From Chlorophyllum brunneum (taxonomy: Eukaryota > Basidiomycota > Agaricomycetes > Agaricales > Agaricaceae): DNA of 64,000 nucleotides. A model generated the notes under the pieces. The model did no database searches. It was given only the letters and a program-made list of their open reading frames with translations, and was not told where the DNA came from. Positions 47,564 to 58,123 of this stretch are shown in pieces. Within the stretch, counting starts at the first letter, position 1. The number at the start of each line of letters is the position of its first letter. The translations under genes and the position numbers were made by a program. Location of the stretch: contig OY756142.1 of assembly GCA_963576785.1 (NCBI GenBank), positions 2,914,001 to 2,978,000 on the forward strand. Reading direction: 5' to 3'.

Positions 47564-48769
47564 CGTAGGATGCTAGTACATATATCTCAATTCCGCAGTA
47601 ACAAGGCACCTTTGGTACTGGAGGGGCCAATAAGACTTTTGCTTTGCTTTATAGTTACTATGGTATAGCCAACATAACGAGAATATTCGTTAACGAAAGG
47701 CTGGGTCTCAATAGGTGGGAGGGGTTGCGAGAAACGCCGTGCCGTGACTTACATGAAATTCCTATTCAATCCCACCAGCGGCATCCAGAACGAGAACAAA
47801 CATAAGGAGTCAGATGCTTCATTGAGGGTCCTAGAGGTAGTCGAACGTCTTGGCATGTCACCAGCACGGAATTGCCGTAGGTGCGCCAATTTGCAACATC
47901 CTCAGTGGCGGATCGAGTCCCCACACTATAACAATGCCTAGTAACACATAAGAGCGTGTATTTTGTAGAAAATGGAGACAGGGGAGCCGAAGACCAATAC
48001 CAAGGGACAAGCAAAGTGCACTGGGCGAAGGTCACCAGGTGCCATCAGAAGGTCCAGATCGACAAAACCAGTCTTTTAATATATTTGAATCTGGTGTTGT
48101 AAAGACGAATGAAGAAAGACTGTAGGGTAATATTTTGGGGAAGGTCCGAAGGGAGAGCGTTGGATAACTTGGGAGTCTCTACTGATATTGGTACCCCACC
48201 CCGTCCCAGGTCCAAACCACAAAACTGAATTTTCAGTTCCCAGTATGAATGTCTCTGGGCCAGTTCGAACACAAGCAAAACTTGATAATCGAAATTTGAT
48301 AGAAGTTATTTTTGGTTTCGGTCAGCTAATTTTCATGTCGGACTGGTGACCTTGCTTCTCGCTGTCTCAACGCAAGATTGATGGCAGTGGTAGGCTAGCC
48401 ATCCTTTCTTACTCCATTCAGACGAATGTGTCACCACAAGCTGATTGAGCCAGCCCTCCTAGGGTCGTTATAGACGCCCTTCTGTCATACTTGTATCCAA
48501 TAACAGCTGGTTAAATGACAAGCAGTCTGACGTGAGATTTCAGAGAACGTTTTCACCATTAATTCCCACCTATACTTCTTCCATGTTATTCCCAAGGTCT
48601 ACGATGGCTACCAGTAAGGCGATAGCACCCCTGCTGAGAGGACACTGATCCCTTCTCTCGTTTCAACACGGTTGTCGTCTGGTGATAGCTGTTCAGGCTA
48701 AGAGGAGGTCCTACCAACGGGGGTGAGTATGTACGCGTAGGCCTCATATTCTCTGTGACCAGTGCACAC
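47564..48769. other. Spacer within unit 3, no supported gene
   Basis: Short ORFs on both strands (for example minus 48045-48278) without motifs. I see no copy of this stretch in units 1 or 2 beyond the first 150 bases, so it may be an insertion between the type I and type II genes. Confidence 0.4.
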
Positions 48770-49138
48770 AACTAGGTGCTTCAGACCTCAAGGTGTGTTC
48801 TTCGACTTTATAACATCCCCACTCGTCCTTCGCTCAACCGGGAATTCTGCCAAGTGTATACTGGTGTCGTGAAAAATGGTTGGACAGTGTGGCCTAGTCC
48901 AACCCCTTGTAATCACGGTCCAGCGTGCAAGGCAAAACAATGTAAGCCTGTATCCGTTCCTTAGTTACGGTAGCGTTGACTGGTTTTTCAAATAGTATTG
49001 CGATCGTATGGCGTTCATTCATCTGTACCCGATGCTGGTCACTGAACAATCCGCCATAAGTTGCTAGCGTCATCTTCATGGTGCGGTTCCTCTTCGAGTC
49101 CATGAGTCCCGGATTCAGTTATAAACCAACAATCGCAG

Positions 49139-50501
49139 ATACTCGATTGGATATATACCCTCGACTTGGAGGTGGCCTTCATCTGGAAGTCGAAATGGAC
49201 TATCACCAAAATTTTGTATCTATTCGCGCGCTATCTGCCATTTGTGGATAGCACTATCGTATTGGTTTGTGAGTCACGCGCGCATTTGTGAGGTATTGTT
49301 TCATGATCGAGCTCCTTCCAGACCGTGATAGGCTTGCACTCTCCATGCACGCGTGCAAGCTGTTGTACGAAGCCGCATGTAAGTTCTCGACTTCTGCGTT
49401 TCCTGTTATTATTCAAGCCTCCAGATCTATCCAGCCGCCCTCTTTGTGATCGATGTCGCATGTGCAGAATGTACGTTTCACTTCGGTCGGTATATAGACA
49501 AACCTGATGCACCTGGTTTGATTACTCGACAGTTATTCTCACTCTGAGAACATGGGCAGTCTGGGAACGAGATAGACGTATAACATACTTACTTGCTTTC
49601 CTCCTTTTTGCCACATTCACCCCGGAATTCGTGATTGGCCAAATTTATCTACATCGCTTGACACGTAAGTGTAGGTTGGTCACCCCCACTGGTACCTCTA
49701 ATGTTTCATAGATACCGCCTCGCCATTTCCGGAACTGTATGGCTGCGTAGTAACGACTTCAAGCACAATCCTGTCGGCCTGCTTTATTTTACTGATGATC
49801 TATGACGGTTGTACGTTTGGATTTCAACATCCTAGCCTCAACATTGTATTCTAATACAGAATTAACAGGTTTACTTTGCTTGATAATTATCCGTGCAATT
49901 TCAATCTGTCAGTGAAGTAACCTGCTGTTGCCAAGTATGCTTTTCAAGGACTAAGATTAGTAGTCAGGATAGGAGGGGTTTCACCACTGATACGGGTTGT
50001 TTTTACCGACGGTGACTATTCTCCACTTCTTTTCATTTGAATGGACCAAGGACCAACAATTTTGATCTTCAGGCATCATTTATTACATCTACCTTTTTGG
50101 TATGTTACTGGCAAGTCCTGCCCCCGGATGGCCGTTATAAGTTCTCAACCAGGTCTTTCGCTTTTGAACATTATCATTATTTCTGTGCTTCCAGTAAGTC
50201 AACGCCCCCTTGAACCCATGGTCCCGCCTCACCAGCCGTTTAAACAGAGAGACTATGAAACGGTGTTGGTCTTGTGAGTGAAGCGGTTGGAACTGGGCTT
50301 TCGAAGTTTACCCACGGCGTCGTATCGCTTAGGATCCAGAGGATTATTCATTCCGTATTGGCTTGTAGGGTTGTCCTACAGATACGACAGCACGCACAAC
50401 TACAACGAATGTGGAGCAGGGTAAGCTTGAGCGGGGATATAGTATTCCAGAGCCCCAGCAGCCTAGACGAGAGGGAGTGTGCGACTGTCGATATAGCCTA
50501 A
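49139..50501 (+). CDS. Type II DUF6533 domain membrane protein (first exon unresolved)
   Basis: Eleven exons join without a stop to 272 aa: 49139-49268, 49322-49378, 49435-49470, 49533-49664, 49712-49810, 49869-49907, 49961-50011, 50073-50099, 50153-50193, 50236-50273, 50333-50501. The signature is LDWIYTLDLEVAFIWKSKW with ARYLPFVDS. Later segments are FVIDVACAE, LRTWAVWERDRR, FILLMIYDG, LLCLIIIRAIS, LIRVVFTDG, GIIYYIYLF, LLNIIIISVLP and IIHSVLACRVVLQIRQ, ending SSLDERECATVDIA. Intron positions agree with type I although protein identity is modest. The first exon is unclear. By analogy it would end VASVIFM at 49080, but a TAA lies just upstream in that frame, where the unit 2 copy has CAA. 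The gene may use another start or be recently damaged at its 5' end. Confidence 0.6.
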
Positions 50502-52110
50502 ATACACAGGTTAGTATTAGCATTATTTTGAGGGTTCGATCTATCTGGGAACGCTGCTAGGAAATATATTTGTTGGGCACACGGTATTTCTGGGGATCAC
50601 AATAACGTGACCAGTGCGAGTCCGACATGGCGTAGGATAGTGCTAGATTCCCTTCAACCACAGGAAAAAGCACCTGAAGTGCGTGAATTGCGGACTCCTG
50701 ATTACGACGCCCGTTTACCCATACACCAGACATTTCTTCTGGGTGGATCGTTTATGCGGCGTCCTCCCGAAAGCGAGGTTGACGGTGATACGGAGGCAAA
50801 AGAAAAATCTACTCACTTGCTGACATCCCTGCTGTGGGAATGGATTGAACGACCATTGGGACAATCTCGACTGGTTCCCATCCAACTGATAGCCATTTCA
50901 TCAGTTTGCTGTTCTCTTCCTCTTCCTTTTCCCCGCCCAAGCCATCCGCTATGCCAGCCACTATGTCACTAGAGTCCTTTATTGAGTCCTTTTAGGTCGT
51001 TTCGCCAGACTTCCTGAAACTCGAACTTCTGAGAAAATACCCCTCAGGATGGCTGACGGTCGCCTGCTCATGAGGACCCCTAGAGCACTAGCGCCCTCAT
51101 TATCCTGGATGACCTCGATGAATGACGCTCAGCTGGAGATCATTGAGATGATCACCGAAGCCGATCGGGTTAACCAAGACCTCCGACTACTGTGGTGGAT
51201 CGATTGATTCGCAACCAGCCAGAAATGCACGCGCACTGCAGGCATGATGAATTCCCCATAGATATGAAATCCCATATTGGCCCTCTGAGGACTAGCTCAG
51301 AGAGCTCGTTTGGGTCGTTTCTGGACTCTCATCTCTGCGACTCTCAACTTCGTGGGCGAGCCTACATGCTCGACTCGTTTAAACCATAGATTTCGTACAC
51401 TAATTCGAGCTCAAAACGGGATTCCCTTCCTCTGTATCACATACTAAAATCATCTTCAAATCTATTCGTACATGTTCACCGTATCGCTCTACCAAACCTA
51501 GCGAACCAACGTCATAAATATAAGTATAGTACACGTAATCATTTGATAGATTACTGTTAAACATTTGCATCAAGGGTGAGTACTGAGTGTCAACCAAACG
51601 AAAAAAACCGAAAGCATTAAGTGAATGGTATTCTACTTGTAAATGGCAATGTAAATGAAAATGTAAATGAAAATGATGCAAGCTTTATCATTGTCCAAGA
51701 AGGTTTTTCAGAGTGCAAATGCGTTGAAGTAGTGATGTTTTTAGAGTGTAGGATCAGCAGGAGGGTCGTTCCACGGGGATGTAAGGGAAATGTCGGGAAG
51801 GGCCGGAGAAAATTGAGATAACCCAAGGGAAATCCAGGAAGCACCGTGTTCCGTTAGTCCAGGAGTTCGGTGGATATCGGGATAGAGGAATCAAGAAGTC
51901 GAATATCATGGGGAATAACGTTAAGTCATGGACCTCGTGATGCGAGAGGTTTTTCCATTACCAGCAAACAGAGGAGATCGGAATCGAGAACGGAGGGGAA
52001 CGGTGACAAGGGGAGCAGGTAACGGAAGCAGTGGAGGATCGAATAAAGCCGAAGTCGAAATAACCAGTGTGAACTACGCCCACACGACCGAAAATACCGA
52101 ATGAGATTGT
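50502..52110. other. Intergenic, no supported gene
   Basis: A 121-codon plus-strand ORF (50607-50972) and a 93-codon minus-strand ORF (51400-51681) show no motif. A short run of aatgtaaatgaa units lies near 51645-51675. Confidence 0.4.
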
Positions 52111-55100
52111 TTACGCAGGCAAGGAAGAATGGTCGACCATGACACCACTAATGCGATTGTACACCGCTTCGGGATATTGCCTAAAAGCACGTTCACTCAG
52201 TCCATCATGCAGCGAACGAACAAAAATGATACGCACCGAGCCCTTAGCCGCTGCAACAAGTCCAGTGCACGATCACGATACCCAGCACCAAGCTCACCTC
52301 TGACCATAGCCTCCCAAGTCGAAGGCTACACCAAAGCAAAATCAGTATATATCCAACAAAATACCAATTCACACCACATACCTCACGATAAACAGGCTCC
52401 ATGCACCCAACAGCATTTCCAACAGTAGGATCATGTGGCGCATGGTTATTCGGCGCCGCAACACCCGTGGGTGGATCAACCAAGCTCTCAAAAATTTCCC
52501 TCGCCTTTTCCACCTCGCCCACAATCGCATAACCCTTGATAAGGAAGTTGGCAATATAAGCGGTCATATGAACACCGGCAGTTGTCATCTTGTTGATGTA
52601 TTCCGGGATCAGGTCGGTGCGACGGTGGGATACCAAGACATTGATGACGGATTCGAAGACGACTGCGTCAAGAACGGTGTGTTTGGGTGAGGGAGAAGTA
52701 GGTACAGAGTCGAAAACCGCGATGGCTTTGTCAAGGTCACGCTGGACACATCCGTACGCGTTGATGAGAGACGCGTAGTGGGTACCTTGAACGTCGACGT
52801 GGGTGTCCTTTTGAAGTTCCGCGAACACGGCTTCCATAGACGTAATGTCTATCGGTTCAATCGAGCCATAAGCATCAAGGAGCAACTATGAGAGTATGAG
52901 TCCATCTCCTCAAAACGCTTAAATCTCGAAAACATACCTTATAAGTATGGGCCGTAGGCCTAACCCCAGCCACCCCCATCTGCTCATAAAACCAGAGCGC
53001 CCTTTCCCTGTTGGGTTTCGTCATCGTATAAAGTTGCATCATCGTATTATAAGGCGGGACTCTCGGCTTGAAATTCCTCTGCTCAACCATCTCCGCAAAC
53101 AACGTCTCCGCGCTCTGTACATCACCCACTCTCGCACAAGCACCAATCAATGCTCCATACGTGATCGACGAAGGTTTAACACCCTCCGCTTTCATACGCT
53201 GGAACATCTCCAATGCGTGATCCGCCTTGCGAGCTTTGGCGAGTTTGGAAATGATGTTGTTGTAGAGGTAAATGTTCATATCAATGTTGGCCTGCTGCGC
53301 TTCACGATAAAGCATCATAGCGTTCGACGCATCGTCCGTAGTGTCCTTGACGTAGAGAATGAGCGCGCCATACGCGTCAGCCGAAGGTGCAGAACCATGC
53401 TCCATAATCCTTAACCGGTGCACATGGGCGTTATCCACATCTCCAGCGTGAGCAAGAGCGATGATCATACTATCTTCGACGCAAATCCAGCCCTCCCTCA
53501 ATGCATCTTGCTGCATCTCCAAACCCTTCAACACCTCCTGCGCAATCGCATACACCTCCTTCACCTTATCAATATCACCTTGCCTTCCCAATCCCTGAAT
53601 CAGCTTCCCAAGAATTCGAGGCGCCGGGGCCTTGCGATGCTCCAAACCCTGCTGTAACCTGGCATACGCAGCCAAGACGTCGCTCCGAACATTATTATGC
53701 TTCAACACATCCTCGATTGATTTAGTTTGGGCAGCGTTAACGACAAGATTGCCGTAAGACCGCATCAACCTCTGTGTTCGTTCATTCCTGGCAACGTTCT
53801 CCGGGGCATCCTGAAGGCTACGCTCGGCGACCATTGTCCTAAGTTCTTCGCTATTCTCCAACGCACGTTGGAACGCAGGGCCAAAGTTCTGGAAAGCACC
53901 GATGACGTGGTTAGGACCGTAAACCGAGATAAGGTGTCGAATTGTCTTGTTCATCAAACTAGATGCGAGGTTCTCGATGTCGATCCGGAGTCTAGCGAAA
54001 TCTTCAACGAGGCTAAGGACGCCTTCAAAAGCGTATCCAGGAACCTCCTCGTACTCGCGTGCCGAAGTAGTAGGCGAAGCAACCGAAGTACGCTCCACGT
54101 CCACTGCCATCGTCAACAACTGTTCCCAATCCCTAGCCACCATCTCGTCAACAGGTAACTGGTTGTTAACCCTCGCAATCGCATACACATGCAACACGTG
54201 TTTCTGCATCTTGCGTGGCACTTCAATACCGAGGAACTGACCCCACCGCAGTACCGTCACCGCGTTCTCAAACGTCAACGCATCCTTCTCTACCGTGACC
54301 TCCCAAAACACGCCCTGGAACTCGACAAACGAAGCTTGCAGATGTACCATCAAATTCGTCGGAGTCTCCGAAGTCGCATCGGCGCTCTTGATCTCCTGCA
54401 TTCTCTCTCCAAAGAAACCCGCATAAGACATCAACGCATCCTCAACCAACCCCCTCCTCAAATACTCCAAAGCAATCTGTACACCAATCGTCTTTCTGTG
54501 TTTCGCCCTCTTTACTCTCGGAAGCACCTCGGTGGTCAAAAATTCCAGCATACCCTTGGCCTGCCGATCAGAAGTGACTTGCTGTATGACACGCATGTTG
54601 GCCTTGTACACAAGCAAAGGCGCGGATTGCATCTCGGGATGGGAGAGGTTGAGGGTAGAGTACATTTTGTTAAGCTCCGAGATTTGGCCATGTTCAGCTA
54701 GCGCTTCTATCATAATAGATCCCGCTAACGAATCCGGCTTGATGGGCTGCTTCGAAGGCCAGAACGGGTCCTCTGCTTGGACACCTTCTTCAAAGAGACG
54801 TTCGTACCATGTCCATGCGGTTTGAACATCACCGGCGTCGCAAAAACCTTTAAGCACGGTGGTGAATGTCGATGATGCGGGGTGTGGGGTATCTGCTAGA
54901 CCGAAATCAAGGCCAGCGGGAGAGTTCATCATCTGGTCCAATAATCCGACAGCCTTGTCCGGGAGACCACAGCGGAAGTACGCTTCGATCATAGTATTCC
55001 AGCAAAGGATGTGCTTCTTCTGGTAGTCGAGAGCATAACCTTCGGTAAAGAGTTTACCATCACGTCCGGCATTGAGATATTGTTGGAAAGCCTTCTCCGC

Positions 55101-56681
55101 GCCAGCGGCATTATTCGAGCTACCATAGACCTGTATCAAAAGCCGATAGAACGAAGGCCACATCTTCTCATGTAGCTTCTCGGCATGGCGAAAGACCTGA
55201 ACAGCAGCGTCGAGGTTCGAATGGAAGACACATGTCCGCATGAGGTTGAGGTAAACCTTAACTGGAAGCACGGGTGCAGTAAGACGAGCCGCGTAGAACA
55301 ACGACATGACCGATGCGAGGTTATCATGGTGTTCCGAAGTCAAAATTGCCATACGGTCTTGTATGCTCTTAACAGAAAACCCATCAATACCACCACCAGA
55401 GGCTTCAGTGCGACGCTTGAGATCAGACAAGGACTTAATGGTCCGTCCGAGTTCGTAATCCCGATCACTCAAAGCCAAGATAAGCAAAGAGTAAGTACGG
55501 TCATCAGGTTGAACGGACTGCCGGAGCATATCGTTGTAGGTCTCGAGCATGGGAATGACAGATTCCCCTTCACGAGTGACATACAAAGCTTCGAGTGCGA
55601 CGTTAAAGTCCTGCGTCTGGGCATCCTTAGCAGTAGACCGGAAGCGAGCAACAGCTTCGGCGACACGATGGGGATCACCAGATTGTTTTGCCTCCACAAG
55701 ATATTCGAACCGGTACAACTGAGGGGAAGACGTAGGCGACTTAGAAGCGGGGCTGGCGGGACGGGAAGCGCGGGGGGATTGAGGGGGTGTCGTCGGTTTT
55801 GTTTCAATAGACGAAATATCACTGCGTTCATAATCATCTATTGAAGAGGTCGAATTCCTACGCAGACGCGTGGGTTGCTGAGTTTCATCGACGATGGGTT
55901 GAGGAGGTTCGAGGGTCGACCTATCCAGACCATCAGCGGATGATGTGGAGTTCCGACGAGGCCGTAAAGACGGGGTTTCCAACGCCTGGGACCCCGACTC
56001 AACCGCAGCAGTTGCAAAGTGACGAGCCGGCGAGGAAGGTCTATCTAGACCATCTGACGACGAGGTAGAATTCCGTCGAGGACGTGAGGGGGAAAACGGT
56101 AGTGTAGACGGTGCCTGAGACGATTGTGGTGCAGCTTCAATTGCTGTATGAAGGAACCGCGAACGTCCTTGAAGTTGCAACGTTTTAAGCACGCCTAATG
56201 ACTCGGCTTTTGTGAGCGAGACGCTTGAACTGCGTATGCGAGGTCGTTTTGACTGAGTTTGTGATGGTGATTGTGATTGTGATTGAATGACGACAACACG
56301 ACGAGAAACAGGTTCATCAGTGTCATCGGAGGAAAATGTGCCATCGACATTGGCAGAAACTGCGTTCGCCTGCGAGACAGCTCTCCCAGCGGTCTATAAC
56401 AGTGAACATTTATCAGTTCAGATGGACAAGAATAGAAGAAACAACAGCAATAGTAAACGCACATTGAACGAAGAATAATACCGACTGCCAGTATTTTGTT
56501 TGGCACTCCCCGTGCCAGGTCCATGGCCGCCCCAATTTGAGCTTCCAGGACCATTCCAATTTCCAAGGTTGGATCCGGTGGAATGTCCTGTCTGGAGAAC
56601 ATTTCTCAAAGGGGTCTGCACAGCCTGCGCTGCCGCCCTCGAGGTGGTATGAAGAATGTGGGTCGCGACCTTTGGGAGCAT
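52111..56681 (-). CDS. Large pentatricopeptide repeat (PPR) protein, probably mitochondrial
   Basis: Five exons give about 1435 aa: 56681-56482, 56382-52938, 52885-52382, 52325-52237, 52180-52111, total length divisible by three. The N-terminus (MLPKVATHILHTTSRAAAQA) is basic and free of acidic residues, as in a mitochondrial presequence, and is followed by a serine-rich low-complexity region. PPR units are clear, for example ILCWNTMIEAYFRCGLPDKA, STFTTVLKGFCDAGDVQTAW, YLYNNIISKLAKARKADHAL, ITYGALIGACARVGDVQSAE, PPYNTMMQLYTMTKPNRERA and GTHYASLINAYGCVQRDLDK. Such proteins bind organellar RNA and control its processing, stability or translation; fungal relatives of this size include the Cya5 type. 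Near the 3' end the donor GTGCGT at 52236 rather than a read-through gives a longer tail (QYPEAVYNRISG). The 5' intron acceptor (gggag at 56383) is the least certain junction. Confidence 0.85.
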
Positions 56682-56995
56682 GGCGACGACTCCCGGTCCC
56701 TGTGCGAGATACTATGTGTGGGGGATAGGTTCCTAGCCAAGCAGAAGTACCAGGACGGGGTCAGCTCACAGCTGGCCTCTGAAAGAATCTCGGCGCGGGG
56801 GCTGTATGAGAGAATTCAGAAATTAAGTTTCCACGTTTGCATAAATATTTTCAAATTTTCCCAGTTGCCGAGTCATACGCGGCACTTCCGGCGGGTGTCT
56901 TCGGAGAATCACGTGCATTCCTCCGTGATTTTCCTCTGATGATGTCATATTCGCATCCCAAAATACATCATAGCTGTTCTGCTACATGATCCAAG

Positions 56996-57770
56996 CTATC
57001 TTCTCTGTGCACACTTGGCTGGCTCTGGACGGACAATCGACCCGTGTATCGGACTGAGTTTCGGATCTGTCCAGAGCTCCTTCATCGACCCGTGATCCTT
57101 CGCAACCACAAACGGAATATCGAAAGCGTCAAATTGCGACTTGTCCTTGGTGCATGGATCACTTCCAGTCCTCGTTCGACCAGCGACAAAAATTCCCGGA
57201 GGAAACTTGACGAATGTGGTATACTTGTAGCCCATAATTTTGCTTTGCGAACTATTGCTGCTCGAGAACGATGACTCTCCCAAACTCGTATTATCCGAAT
57301 CTCTAAGCCATTTCGTCTACTCTGAGCGTCAACGGGAAATTTCACGATGCTGAAGCCACCTCACTCACCTGATCCCAAACACTCGACTGTTCTCCAAACT
57401 TGTCGCGCCCCCCTCGCCTAATACCTTTCTCCATAATCCCCGAAACATCAACCCTCTCAATCCTAACAACACTACTCCGACAACAACTATAACATGCATA
57501 CAACACCACAATCGTCACCGCAAACACCACAACCGCCAACGCAAAATACGCCCAGATAGAAAGATGTCGCAACGAATGTGTACCGAGTGATGGATGCCAT
57601 TCTGGTACATGGCCCGCCTCCGCCGTCGCCACAATTGCATTGATCCTGGCCGTGTCAGAGTGCCGCGAAAAGGAAGGATCAAGGCCAGGCGACATAAGAG
57701 GTTCGTAAATCGTAGAGCTCGCCCTACCCATTAAGAGGAACGACGAGACAAGCAAAGGCGCCATTCCCAC
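56996..57770 (-). CDS. Single-pass membrane protein of unknown function
   Basis: Two exons, 57770-57369 and 57316-56996, separated by a 52-nt intron (gtgagt...gagtag), give 240 aa in one frame. The N-terminus MGMAPLLVSSFLLMG looks like a signal peptide. A luminal or extracellular stretch of about 70 residues follows (YEPLMSPGLDPSFSRHSDTA). A strong membrane helix lies at about residues 72-95 (IWAYFALAVVVFAVTIVVLY), with a CYSCC cluster at its cytosolic end that could be palmitoylated. The C-terminal half is basic and serine-rich (SSFSSSNSSQS, FPPGIFVAGRTRTG). No family is recognised. A nearer acceptor (ctcag, 7 bases upstream) would shift frame and end in a different tail. It lies tail to head between the PPR and P450 genes on the same strand. 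Confidence 0.6.
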
Positions 57771-58123
57771 CAGAACAGAAATTGCAAAGATGTGTCAACG
57801 CCCGATAGAAAGATCTTGAATCCCCGAAACGAAAGTGTGCTGAAGTGATAGCTGTATGAAATGGAAGCTTAAGATGAATGTAACGACTATCCGATTCTCT
57901 GAAGTGGCTGGTCGAGTCCTGGTCAACCACACACCGATCATCCTCATTTCCCATATACAGACTAATCCCAATCTATAAATACTGCCCGTGGCGAGCAAGT
58001 ATGATATTTCCCCTCAAGAGAAACTCACGACCGAACCTCAGCACCACGCAATCTATAAATCGAGCTACATAACATTCATAGATCAATATCCAAGCACCAA
58101 ATACGCAAGCACCCAGTAATGAA

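Larger units (their letters stand above)
44921..50501 (+). repeat. Duplicated block, unit 3
   Basis: Collinear with units 1 and 2. The upstream remnant zone (44921-46130) is very similar to 11730-12910, including tcgttcagcgctcagcgctcag, shared at about 11965 and 45155. It is followed by intact type I (46133) and type II (49139) DUF6533 genes. The upstream zone has only broken frames; a plus-strand stretch reading HVALFVIHSEERYFRA near 45815 is conserved with unit 2 but unidentified. Confidence 0.7.

Noticed and set aside
52375..52885. PPR gene ending with the read-through tail CGVNWYFVGYILILLW
   Set aside because: A GTATGT donor at 52381 and a GTGTAG acceptor at 52326 give a tail (STWEAMVRGELGAGYRDRA) that fits a PPR C-terminus, and two more exons keep the frame.
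54189..55844. Plus-strand ORFs of 170-219 codons within the PPR gene
   Set aside because: They are antisense to confirmed PPR repeats and have no motif.
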